From Nonomuraea sediminis (GTDB lineage: Bacteria; Actinomycetota; Actinomycetes; Streptosporangiales; Streptosporangiaceae): a stretch of 64,000 nt of DNA. How positions within the stretch are numbered: position 1 is the first letter of the stretch; each line of letters begins with the position of its first letter. The translations under genes were made by a program, and so were the position numbers. Under the pieces are notes generated by a model. It was not told where the DNA came from. It saw nothing but the letters and a program-made list of their open reading frames with translations, and made no database searches. This document shows, piece by piece, positions 52,411 to 60,554 of the stretch. The stretch covers positions 558,001 to 622,000 of the forward strand of contig NZ_JAHDTI010000002.1 of the NCBI RefSeq assembly GCF_018531495.1, written 5' to 3'.

Positions 52411-54492
52411 GTGGCGAAGCTGGCAATCCATCGGGACTTCCTGCGCGAGTTCGGCGATCTGGAACGCGAGGTACAAGACCGGGTCGAGGAGATCTTCACC
52501 AAGTTCGCGGCCGCCACCCACGCCGGTGTGCACCTGGAGAAGCCTCACAACGCGCGCGATCCACGCTTCCGCACAGTCCGGATCACCCAGTTCTGGCGCG
52601 GAGTAGTCCTCGCACCGGACACCGGCGACGTCTTCACGCTACTCAAGGTCCTGCCACACGACGCTGCCTACGACTGGGCAGAGCGGCACAAGGTCTCGGT
52701 CAATATGGCGACAGGTCGCATCGAAATCCACGACCCGGGCGTCGTCGCAGCCACCCTTCCAGAGCTGGCGAAGCTTGCCCAACACACTCCTGCCCGGATT
52801 TTCGAGCACGTCTCCGACGCTGACCTGCGACGACTCGGAATCGACGACCAGACGTTGGCCTTCGCGCGCGTGCTGACTGACATCAGTCAGCTCGAAGCTT
52901 CCCGGGCCTTCCTGCCACAGAACCAGTGGGACGCCCTCTATGGCCTAGCAGCCGGGCTCACTCCGGAAGAGGTCTGGGCCGAGCTGGGCGCCGCGACCCA
53001 GCCGTACGACACCCAGGACCTGACGGCCGCGATCGAGCGATCGCCCGACCGCGTTGTGCTGGTAGACGGCCCAGCAGAGCTCATGGAGGTCTTCCGGCAC
53101 CCCTTCGCGCTCTGGCGCATCTACCTGCATCCGTCACAGCGGGAGATCGTGACTGCCCGATACAGCGGATCCGCCCGGGTTACTGGTGGCCCGGGCACCG
53201 GAAAGACCGTCGTGGCCCTGCACCGCGCCCATCATCTGGCGGGTCTGGGCGCTGGCCCCGTCCTCGTAACCACGTTCATCTCTACCCTGTCCGGCTCCCT
53301 GGAGGCCGGGCTCAAACTGCTGGCCGACTCTCCAAAGGCGCGTGATGGCATTGAGGTGCGGCACGTCGACCAACTCTCGCACCGGATCTTTTCCGAGGTG
53401 CACGACAGGCCGGCAATCCTGCGTGCCGCGGAAGAGAAGGCGATCTGGCGCAAGATCGCCAAACGGCTGACACTGCCGTTCACGGAAGCCTTCCTCGCCG
53501 AGGAGTGGCGGCAAGTGATCCTCGCCCAGGAGATCACCGACGCTGGGGAATACCTCGCGGCCAGGCGCGCCGGCCGAGGCCGACGGTTGGGCCCCCACCA
53601 GCGCGAACAGGTATGGGAGGCGATCGCGGAGTTCGGCAAGGAGCTCGAACAACGCAGCATGTGGACACATGAGACCGTCTGTGTTGAGGCAACCCGCTTG
53701 CTGCGGGACCGCGCGGCCAAGCCCTACCAGCACATCGTCGTCGACGAGGCACAGGACCTTCACCCAGTGCAATGGAGGCTGCTCCGCGCCGCCGTGCCCA
53801 AGGGGCCTGACGACATCTTCATCGCCGGCGACACCCACCAGCGCATCTACAGCAATCGAGTATCCCTACGCGAAGTCGACATCAACGTGGCCGGGCGATC
53901 GTCGCGGCTCCGGATCAACTACCGAACCACGGCGGAGATCCTGGCTTGGAGCCTGGGAATGCTCCGAGGAGAGCCAATCGACGACATGGACGGCGGGCTC
54001 GACACCGTCGCCGGCTACCGCTCAGAGACGCACGGCAGGCCGCCTGAGCTCAATGGATTCTCCACCCAAAATGCTGAACTGGCCGCCCTGGCCGCCAAGG
54101 TAAGCGAATGGCTGAACTCCGGGATCGCACCGGGAGAGATCGGGGTCGCCGCACGGTCGGGCATGCTCGCCGACGCAGCGGTAAGGGCGCTTGAGCTGGC
54201 GGGCATCCCTGCCGGATCGCTCGCAAAAACACCAGACGACGCCGAAGTGGTGCGCGCAGGCACCATGCACAGGATGAAAGGGCTGGAGTTCCGCTGTGTA
54301 GCCGTGGTCGGCGTCGGCGAACAACAGGTTCCTCCACTCTCCGCGATCACTCCGCTCGCAGACGACGAACAGGCCCATCGTAACGATCTTCAGCGCGAAC
54401 GATGCTTGCTTTTCGTGGCCTGTACTCGGGCGCGTGAGCGCCTGTATGTATCCTGGCATGGCCACCGCAGCACATTCCTGTCCCAGCAATAG
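52411..54492 (+). CDS. UvrD/Rep-type helicase with ParE-like N-terminus
   Basis: 693 residues from GTG 52411, seven bases after AGGAGG. Residues 1-100 look like a RelE/ParE fold (KLAIHRDFLREFGDLE, then DPRFRTVRITQFWRG). Superfamily 1 helicase motifs follow: VTGGPGTGKTVVALHRA (I), IVVDEAQDLHPVQW (II), AGDTHQRIYS (III), RINYRTTAEIL (IV), TMHRMKGLEF (V) and LLFVACTRARERLYVSW (VI). The spacing between motifs is short compared with UvrD, as in nuclease-free defence helicases. Last gene of the 23-kb operon, one base after the kinase stop. Confidence 0.9.
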   Translation: MAKLAIHRDFLREFGDLEREVQDRVEEIFTKFAAATHAGVHLEKPHNARDPRFRTVRITQFWRGVVLAPDTGDVFTLLKVLPHDAAYDWAERHKVSVNMATGRIEIHDPGVVAATLPELAKLAQHTPARIFEHVSDADLRRLGIDDQTLAFARVLTDISQLEASRAFLPQNQWDALYGLAAGLTPEEVWAELGAATQPYDTQDLTAAIERSPDRVVLVDGPAELMEVFRHPFALWRIYLHPSQREIVTARYSGSARVTGGPGTGKTVVALHRAHHLAGLGAGPVLVTTFISTLSGSLEAGLKLLADSPKARDGIEVRHVDQLSHRIFSEVHDRPAILRAAEEKAIWRKIAKRLTLPFTEAFLAEEWRQVILAQEITDAGEYLAARRAGRGRRLGPHQREQVWEAIAEFGKELEQRSMWTHETVCVEATRLLRDRAAKPYQHIVVDEAQDLHPVQWRLLRAAVPKGPDDIFIAGDTHQRIYSNRVSLREVDINVAGRSSRLRINYRTTAEILAWSLGMLRGEPIDDMDGGLDTVAGYRSETHGRPPELNGFSTQNAELAALAAKVSEWLNSGIAPGEIGVAARSGMLADAAVRALELAGIPAGSLAKTPDDAEVVRAGTMHRMKGLEFRCVAVVGVGEQQVPPLSAITPLADDEQAHRNDLQRERCLLFVACTRARERLYVSWHGHRSTFLSQQ

Positions 54493-54607
54493 ACTCCAGA
54501 AGGAAAGGGGCCGATCCCGCCACCTGTATGCGCCAGGCGACGATCATTCGGCCGATCACGCAGGGTTCGGCGACCGCGATGTTCGCAGCCACGACCAAGG
54601 CAAAAAG

Positions 54608-54856
54608 TTAATCGAGTCCGCCCTTTCGTCTGCGGCGGTGTCGCAGTCCAGTGGTTCTGCGGCCCCGCTCAGTCCGTAGCGCATTGATCAACCGCTCTAC
54701 ACGCTCAGCTGGTTCTTCAGAAGAATGGAAAACGACTCCTACAATAAGTCCGAGCAGGCCAATTAGAAGAATCCCTAGCAGTAGGCTCACAGCTGGCTGA
54801 AGTAAAGCTGCCGCAATCGTCCCCGTACCTCCAACGATGGCAGTAACGGCTTTCAT
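54608..54856 (-). CDS. Small membrane protein of the PadR operon
   Basis: 82 residues. One long hydrophobic stretch (about residues 15-45, ALLQPAVSLLLGILLIGLLG) gives one or two membrane helices, followed by a basic tail (RRTTGLRHRRRRKGG). Starts directly after the stop of the upstream gene. Function unknown. Confidence 0.6.
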   Translation of the reverse strand: MKAVTAIVGGTGTIAAALLQPAVSLLLGILLIGLLGLIVGVVFHSSEEPAERVERLINALRTERGRRTTGLRHRRRRKGGLD

Positions 54857-55780
54857 CTAGAAATCATGCGTATCACCACGCCGCCCACCATCTAGACCCT
54901 TATGACGCAATATCCACGCCAACTCCGGCGCTGCTCTTAAGGCCAACGACAAGCTGAACTTGGCACGTTCCCATCGTGTGGGTAATTCGACCAGCTGTGA
55001 CGTCCACTCCTCGTACCAACGGCTGCGTTCAGGCAAGGGCAGCAATCCGGCTGCCATCAGCACGATATGGCGCGCCCCTGCTCTCCTCAAACCTACAACT
55101 CCGCTTGCCGGCCACTGCCGAAAGAGTTGTTGCGACGCGGCGAGACGCTGACAGGCCAACGTCGTCGCTGTCAGCGATTCCTCCACCACAACTAGCAGGG
55201 TTAGCGATATATGATCGGCTTCGTCAGCCGCCAATCTGGCTTCCAACTCCGACTGATCTGCTTCGTACGCGGCCCTGAGCGAGCGGAGCTCAACCTCGGC
55301 AATAACGTCGACATCGGATGAGCGTGCTTGACGCGCCACAGTTGCGGCCGCTTCAGCTTCTGCCCGTACCAGCCCAGCAGCAGCATTCTTGATTCTGGCC
55401 GTGCTTGCCTTTTGACGCGCCAGTTCCACCAGCTCATCAACTACTACCGCCGTCCGAGCAGTGCGCTTGATCAACCTGCTTCTCGCCACCGCGTCGCTGA
55501 CAACCTGTGCAGCTGTGACAGCGCGCACCGCTGCGTTCGCCGCCGCTTCAGCAGCCGTTGCCGCATCATGCGCCCTTGATACCTGCAGCGCGTGGACGGC
55601 CGCGCCAGTCATTACATCGTCGAGAGTTGCCGCTAGGGCGTCCGCTCCATGGACCTCCTTAATCGCCTTAGTGACATGGATCGCGCGCTCTACGACCAGT
55701 CGCACACCCCATGTCAACTGATCCAAAGATCGGGCATGTGACCGACGCTGTCGGTTGGACCGACGAGGCATGGTCTTCAT
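54857..55780 (-). CDS. Ala-rich helical protein of the PadR operon, unknown function
   Basis: 307 residues, ATG overlapping the PadR stop. The middle 150 residues are Ala/Arg/Glu-rich and almost certainly a long helical bundle or coiled coil (for example AATAAEAAANAAVRAVTAAQ). The C-terminus (LLPLPERSRWYEEW, then LPTRWERAKFSLSLALRAAP) is like the tail of many actinobacterial proteins encoded behind PadR regulators. No membrane segment is clear. Function unknown. Confidence 0.72.
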   Translation of the reverse strand: MKTMPRRSNRQRRSHARSLDQLTWGVRLVVERAIHVTKAIKEVHGADALAATLDDVMTGAAVHALQVSRAHDAATAAEAAANAAVRAVTAAQVVSDAVARSRLIKRTARTAVVVDELVELARQKASTARIKNAAAGLVRAEAEAAATVARQARSSDVDVIAEVELRSLRAAYEADQSELEARLAADEADHISLTLLVVVEESLTATTLACQRLAASQQLFRQWPASGVVGLRRAGARHIVLMAAGLLPLPERSRWYEEWTSQLVELPTRWERAKFSLSLALRAAPELAWILRHKGLDGGRRGDTHDF

Positions 55781-56124
55781 GAGGACCCCCCTGGAGAGGC
55801 CCGACGGCCCCGACCAAGGGGCAGCCTGGCTGTAACGCGCTTCTCATAGGCCTTGGCCAACGAGATACGTGCTAGCTCCACCCCATCCGCAGTAAGGCGG
55901 TAGTAGCGTCGCCTGGGTCGGCCTTCTGCTACATGTTCGTCCGCATCCTCCCACCTGCTTTCGAGCCAACCCACCGCCTCAAGGCGCGCGATGATTGGGT
56001 AGATCGTCCCTGATGGCAGCCCAGTCGCCTCACACATCTGCAGCCCGTACCACTCACGCGTGGGTTCGCTGAGCGCAGCCCTTAGCAGGGCTTGGGTTTG
56101 CATGGTCATCCGCGGGCCGCTCAT
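55777..56124 (-). CDS. PadR-family transcriptional regulator
   Basis: 115 residues from ATG 56124. The winged-helix motif GLPSGTIYPIIARLEAVGWLES and RPRRRYYRLTADGVE, given here in parts (SGTIYPIIARLE; RRYYRLTADG), is standard for PadR. Total length is normal. The start sits directly against the operator, and a promoter (-35 CGGACA, 17 bases, -10 TAGAGT) places the transcription start at or next to the A of ATG, so the mRNA is probably leaderless and the gene self-repressed. Overlaps the next gene by four bases. Confidence 0.9.
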   Translation of the reverse strand: MSGPRMTMQTQALLRAALSEPTREWYGLQMCEATGLPSGTIYPIIARLEAVGWLESRWEDADEHVAEGRPRRRYYRLTADGVELARISLAKAYEKRVTARLPLGRGRRASPGGSS

Positions 56125-56140
56125 ATGTAGAACTCTACAT
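56125..56140 (-). promoter_or_regulatory. PadR operator, ATGT-N8-ACAT, overlapping the -10 box
   Basis: The 16 bases form the classical PadR box ATGT-N8-ACAT and at the same time the perfect repeat TGTAGA-GT-TCTACA. It overlaps the predicted -10 (TAGAGT) and touches the start codon, so bound repressor would block RNA polymerase directly. Confidence 0.8.
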
Positions 56141-56267
56141 AGCCACCGTGTATCTGTCCGCATTTCGCGCATGCTGCGCTCTTGGAGCCAGATACGGCTT
56201 CAACAAATCGTCGATGCGGCGACTGGCCTCCTTTCGGGCTGGCGGGTGCTCGTGACGGTGGACGGGG

Positions 56268-56500
56268 TCAGATGGCCGCGCCTGGGCCTGGCAGCGGGTC
56301 GATATCGCCGGGGCATCGGCCGGCCGCAGTGGGCGCAGCGCAGGTCGACGTGGCTGAATTCGCCGCAGGCGTGGTGGCGGTAGAGCACTGGTGGGCCGGC
56401 CTCGCCCGCGAGCCACTGCCCGCCAGCTGGTCATGACCATGAGCAGGTCGACCAGCTCGGCACCCTTAGCTGTCAGGTGGTACTCATACGCGGCCGCTGG
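56268..56500 (-). pseudogene. HxlR-family regulator, 3' remnant with frameshifts
   Basis: Three pieces in different minus-strand frames line up with the C-terminal half of an HxlR-type winged-helix regulator: YEYHLTAKGAELVDLL (about 56445-56493), VLYRHHACGEFSHVDL plus RCAHCGRPMP (about 56310-56385), and PLPGPGAAI ending at TGA 56268-56270. At least two frameshifts separate them and the DNA-binding half is gone. The IS3-type remnant joins it on the upstream side, so an insertion may have started the decay. Confidence 0.7.
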
Positions 56501-56511
56501 TCATAGGGCCG

Positions 56512-56772
56512 CCGGTTTCTCCGACACGTTCGGAGCCGCCAACGATGGCGGACTGCGGGCTGTGCTCTCGAGCATGCGCCCGGTCCGGCCCGGAGACCGG
56601 CTGCTCGTCCTGGCCGTGCACGATCCGATGCCGATTCACCGAACTGCCTAGGGTGCTGGCGTTGATCCCGAACTCCCGGGGCCACCGCCGCGACCGTTCG
56701 CTCGCCCTCCAGCACCATGCGGACGGCTTCTTCCTTGAACTCGGGCGAGAAGTGCCTACGACGCCTTGTCAC
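56512..56772 (-). mobile_element. IS3-family transposase OrfA remnant
   Basis: From ATG 56772 the frame gives MTRRRRHFSPEFKEEAVRMV and VLEGERTVAAVA, the start of IS3-type OrfA. After a one-base shift the match goes on in another frame as REFGINASTLG and then NRHRIVHGQDEQPVS. The rest of OrfA and all of OrfB are absent, and no inverted repeats were recognised, so this is a dead fragment. Confidence 0.72.
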
Positions 56773-56836
56773 GTACCTACCTCTTCCAGACTTCTGTCAG
56801 CCTATGTAGCCGACTGTCCGGAATCTGCTAGGCACC

Positions 56837-59326
56837 TCAGACGCGTGCAGCAAACAAGTCCAGGGCTGCGATGATGACATCGAAGACTGCCACGTTGATC
56901 AGTTGTGTGTTCTTGATTGAGGGGTACAGCTCCAGCTTGGCCACGGGGATGTCCACGCCCGGTGCGCTGTTGAGCAGCTCTCGCAACTCTTCCCGAAGCG
57001 CAAGATCGTCGAACGGCGGTCGGTTCTTGAGCAAGCCGAACGGGAACTCCACGGTCTTGGCGTAGAAGCGCACGGCGTATAGCGGCTTCCCCTGCAATTT
57101 GATGATCGGCGCGCATGAGGCTCCGGTGGACGTGCCGTACTGCACCTCACGCCCCTTCTTCCGCCAATCGTCGAGGACCCGTTGAACAGCGCCGGCGGCC
57201 TGCGGCCCGCTTTGCTGATTGAGCTGCTGTACGAACCGCTGCTCACGCTCATGGTTGGCTTCCTCATAGTCCTCGGTGCTCTCGGTCTCAGCCAGGTCCA
57301 TGGCCCCGGGCAGCTCAAGCAGCTGGGCAAGTTCGCGCGCGCTGACGTGCTGATCAGGTGAGGCGCAGCCGTTGCCGTCGAAGGCGATGCCTTCCGCCAG
57401 CAGTACCTCATGGATATCGCGGTCATCGTCGGGATCAGGCCAGCGGAAGCTCTCGGAGGGTTTGCCCTGCTTTATCAGAACCCGATGGGCGTTGAGCGCA
57501 GGCACCGTGGCCAGATGTACACCCACCGGAACTGGGTGCGAGCCGATCAGTTCCGCCACATCCGAGTAGGACGTCCAAGTCGCCGGTGGGAGCGCGGCCA
57601 GCGCCTTGTACAGCAGCGTCCAGTCGCGTGAGGGAGCTGGTTCGCGTCCGGCCTCGTCGGGGCCGGGCCAGATGGTGATTGCTCGATCCGCCAGCCGGTC
57701 TGCACGCGCTAGGATCTCGGCCTTACCCCACTTCTCGTAGGCGGCGATCTCCTGGTTCATCCGCAGGCCGCTCTGTCCCAGCTGCCGGCGCTTGGCAGCG
57801 AAGGAGCTGTTGCCCAGCTCGGAGTTGTAGCCGCTGAGGGTGAGGTTACCGAGGGTGTGAACGAACTGCCGGTGCTCACCTTCATCGCCAGTCAGCTGCT
57901 CCAGCCAATCCGCCGTCAGAGACTGAGGCAACACATGTTCGATGGTGATCCGCTTGTCGGTCAGATCCACAGATTCCTTGCTGCCCAATGACTCTTCCAG
58001 GCGGCGCAGTACCAGTTTCTGCTGGGCTGCACGGCCTTGCCAGTAGAAGGCGCGGTTGCGGACGGCGTCATGTAGTTGCTCGTCGGTGGGCCAGTAGAGT
58101 CTGGCGGGCGAGAGCGCGGTCCTGACGGCCCGTGGCAGGTCGTCGTCAGGATCGAGTTGCACAGCAAGCCGCTGGAAGATGCGGTTGAGGTTGCCTGTGG
58201 TCACCCCGGCGATTAGGCGGCGGACGATGAAGCTCTCGACGTAGGTAAGTGTTTCGGCGACCTCGTCATCATGAATGTGATCGTCTTCGCGGAACTCAAG
58301 AAGCCGCATAATCAGCGGATATGCGGTGCTAGCTTGCCATTCCTTGAGGAACTGCAGGTGTTCAGCGAAGGGCAGGTCGCGGGGAGGATCGAGGATCAGC
58401 TTGAGGTGTCGGGCACGGTGGTAAAGGTCCCTGACGTACCCCTCGACCTTGGCTTCGTCACCGGCTAGGCCTAGCAGGAGTTCCTGGTGACCACGGTAGA
58501 TTGCGTTGTACTGAGCTCCTTCACCCGACTTGAGGACCAGGATCAGGTACATGAGCTGTTCCATGGTTTTGGCATCGAGCAGCCGTTGCATTGGCATCCA
58601 GTAGTCGTCGTAGACATGCTGGCCACGGGTGGGTAGGCACATGAACACGTAGTTGCGGATCAGGTCGACCTGACTGAGCCGCATTCCGGTGTTGTTGATC
58701 GATTCGAAGATGCGGAAGGCGTTGTCGTCCTTCTCCACCGTGATCTGGACCAGGTTGAGACGGTCGAGCAGTACCGATTCCACGCGGGCGAGGTCGTGCG
58801 GATCAGCTGGGTCGTCGAACTCTCTGAGCATGCTGCGGAAGAACTGATAGGCGTTGCCGACCAGGCTGTCGGCCTTGCCGTCCGGTGAGCCGTCGACGCA
58901 CGCCTTGAAGGCGGCGCGATCTGTCTGAGTGGGCAGTAGCCGATAACGCATCTCGCCTCGCTGCCATCTGTTGATCAGATGGAGCTCGTTGATCCGATCC
59001 TTCGCTTCCGGGTCTTCGGCAACCATGTGATCTCTGACGGCGCACAGGGCGAGCATGAGCGTGGTCAGCCGCTGCTGACCGTCCACCACGATCCACTGCG
59101 ACCGACTCGGCGCCAGCTCCGGGCCGGGGGCCAGGACCACCGATCCGAGGAAATGGCTGGGGGCGCTCTCCCTGCCCTGAGCCAGCATGTCGATCTGGGC
59201 CACGATGTCGGCCCAGAGTTGGCGCAGCTGCGGGCGCTCCCAGGTGTAGTGGCGCTGGTACAACGGCACCAGCAGCTGCTGGTCGCCCTGGATGAGCCTA
59301 CGAAGCGTCGTCTCGTTCGCCTTCAT
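56837..59326 (-). CDS. GmrSD-type (DUF262/DUF1524) restriction protein with ATL-like domain
   Basis: 829 residues from ATG 59326 with AAGGG upstream. Residues 1-230 are DUF262 (PLYQRHYTWERPQL, HFLGSVVLAP, VDGQQRLTTL, SINNTGMRLSQVDLIRN). About 455-515 is the DUF1524 HNH-like nuclease (TIEHVLPQSL, HTLGNLTLSGYN). The pair is the fused form of the type IV enzymes GmrS/GmrD that cut modified phage DNA. Residues about 570-650 match the DNA-binding domain of O6-alkylguanine alkyltransferases (WTSYSDVAELIG, HPVPVGVHLA, FRWPDPDDDRD), but the PCHR motif reads NAHR at 612-615, so the acceptor Cys is Ala. A further domain (730-829) is unknown. Monocistronic. Confidence 0.88.
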   Translation of the reverse strand: MKANETTLRRLIQGDQQLLVPLYQRHYTWERPQLRQLWADIVAQIDMLAQGRESAPSHFLGSVVLAPGPELAPSRSQWIVVDGQQRLTTLMLALCAVRDHMVAEDPEAKDRINELHLINRWQRGEMRYRLLPTQTDRAAFKACVDGSPDGKADSLVGNAYQFFRSMLREFDDPADPHDLARVESVLLDRLNLVQITVEKDDNAFRIFESINNTGMRLSQVDLIRNYVFMCLPTRGQHVYDDYWMPMQRLLDAKTMEQLMYLILVLKSGEGAQYNAIYRGHQELLLGLAGDEAKVEGYVRDLYHRARHLKLILDPPRDLPFAEHLQFLKEWQASTAYPLIMRLLEFREDDHIHDDEVAETLTYVESFIVRRLIAGVTTGNLNRIFQRLAVQLDPDDDLPRAVRTALSPARLYWPTDEQLHDAVRNRAFYWQGRAAQQKLVLRRLEESLGSKESVDLTDKRITIEHVLPQSLTADWLEQLTGDEGEHRQFVHTLGNLTLSGYNSELGNSSFAAKRRQLGQSGLRMNQEIAAYEKWGKAEILARADRLADRAITIWPGPDEAGREPAPSRDWTLLYKALAALPPATWTSYSDVAELIGSHPVPVGVHLATVPALNAHRVLIKQGKPSESFRWPDPDDDRDIHEVLLAEGIAFDGNGCASPDQHVSARELAQLLELPGAMDLAETESTEDYEEANHEREQRFVQQLNQQSGPQAAGAVQRVLDDWRKKGREVQYGTSTGASCAPIIKLQGKPLYAVRFYAKTVEFPFGLLKNRPPFDDLALREELRELLNSAPGVDIPVAKLELYPSIKNTQLINVAVFDVIIAALDLFAARV

Positions 59327-59569
59327 GCCAGCCCTTTCGACCTGTCTGGATGACCGAGAGCACGTGCACCATGCGCCACATTAAGCTGACACAGCGCTAC
59401 CGTCTTCTAGATCGCAAAATCCTGTTGTATGCACGGCTTTCGCCGCATGGGCCCGTGTGCCTGCTTGGGGTAGCCCGTGCCGGCTGCCCCTCCGGAGAAA
59501 CTCGATTCCAAGTGGCTGTCAGTGATCGCTGTCCGTGCTCCCGGCACCACACCATCTACGGCTGGCGCG

Positions 59570-60469
59570 CTAGCTGACCGAGTGGGCTGCCTGCCGTACC
59601 TCGGTGTCGGCGAAAGTGGCCAAGCGGGCGGCGAATTCTGCCAGGGCGGTGGCGGCGTAGTGGTCTGGGTCCCAGCAAGCGTGGATGGTCAGCAGGACCT
59701 TCTGCGCGCGGTGGTCGGTGACGAAGATCGGGTGGGCTCCGAACTGCTCGAGGTTTGTGACGACCGCGACGCCGCGTCCGGCTGCGGCGAGGGCTTGGCT
59801 CAGGGGTGGCCAGGCGATCTGCTCGTACCTGTCGTAGCGCAGTTGTTCGCGGGCGACCGCTTCGTCCAGGACGCGGCGGGTTGGGTCGGTGGCCGGCGGG
59901 ATGAGGAGCGGCGCGTGCACCAGCTCCTCCAGCGGCACGGTCCGTCGCTGAGCCCATGGGTGGTCAGGGGCAACGTAGGCGCGGAGCGGGACGCTGGTCA
60001 GGCGGGTCCAGACCAGCCGACCGGTCGGGGGTGCTGTCGCGGCCACGCCCAGATCGTGCCCGGCGAGTACCGCTTCGTGAACGGCATCGGGGGCGACCGA
60101 GTCAACGGACACGAACGGGTCGCTCGGGGAAAGCGTGGCCACGAACGGCGCCAGGACGTACTCGATCGTGGTTGGTGCCGCGGCGACGACGACACGGGTC
60201 AACAGGCCGCCTGCCATCTGTTGCGCGACCATGGTTGCTCGGTCGGCCCGGGTCACGATGTCCGCGGCGACGTCGCGCATCTGACGCCCGGCGCGTGTCA
60301 GCACAAGACGCGGTCCGTTTCTCGTGAACAACTCCACGCCGAGGTCGCGCTCCAGTCGATGGAGCTGCCGTGAGATCGCCGGCTGCGCCACATGGAGGCG
60401 AGCGGCTGCCGCCGTGACCGTTCCGCACTCGGCCACAGTGAGGAAGTACCGCAGGTGACGCAGCTCCAT
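59570..60469 (-). CDS. LysR-family transcriptional regulator
   Basis: 299 residues, the normal length. N-terminal helix-turn-helix RHLRYFLTVAECGTVTAAAA cut at its core, continued by VAQPAISRQLHRLERDLGVELF. The remaining 200 residues are the periplasmic-binding-like effector domain. It diverges from a serine hydrolase and a permease gene and probably controls both through the dyad at 60481-60495. The effector is unknown. Confidence 0.93.
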   Translation of the reverse strand: MELRHLRYFLTVAECGTVTAAAARLHVAQPAISRQLHRLERDLGVELFTRNGPRLVLTRAGRQMRDVAADIVTRADRATMVAQQMAGGLLTRVVVAAAPTTIEYVLAPFVATLSPSDPFVSVDSVAPDAVHEAVLAGHDLGVAATAPPTGRLVWTRLTSVPLRAYVAPDHPWAQRRTVPLEELVHAPLLIPPATDPTRRVLDEAVAREQLRYDRYEQIAWPPLSQALAAAGRGVAVVTNLEQFGAHPIFVTDHRAQKVLLTIHACWDPDHYAATALAEFAARLATFADTEVRQAAHSVS

Positions 60470-60480
60470 GACGAGCCATT

Positions 60481-60495
60481 ATGCCGGACAGGCAT
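60481..60495. promoter_or_regulatory. Candidate LysR box (ATGCC-N5-GGCAT)
   Basis: A perfect 5-base inverted repeat containing the T-N11-A pattern (T at 60482, A at 60494), 12 bases upstream of the regulator's start and in the shared promoter region. Typical place and form for a LysR-type autoregulatory site. Confidence 0.6.
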
Positions 60496-60554
60496 GGATA
60501 CTGCCGAACACTAGGTCTTGGACATTGGAATAGGCCGGAGTCACCATCGTCGGC

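Noticed and set aside
59350..59577. 75-codon frame upstream of the GmrSD-type gene
   Set aside because: No ribosome site, no family and it overlaps the LysR 3' end; probably chance.
59477..60373. 298-codon plus-strand frame opposite the LysR gene
   Set aside because: Shadow of the LysR reading frame without a protein-like pattern.
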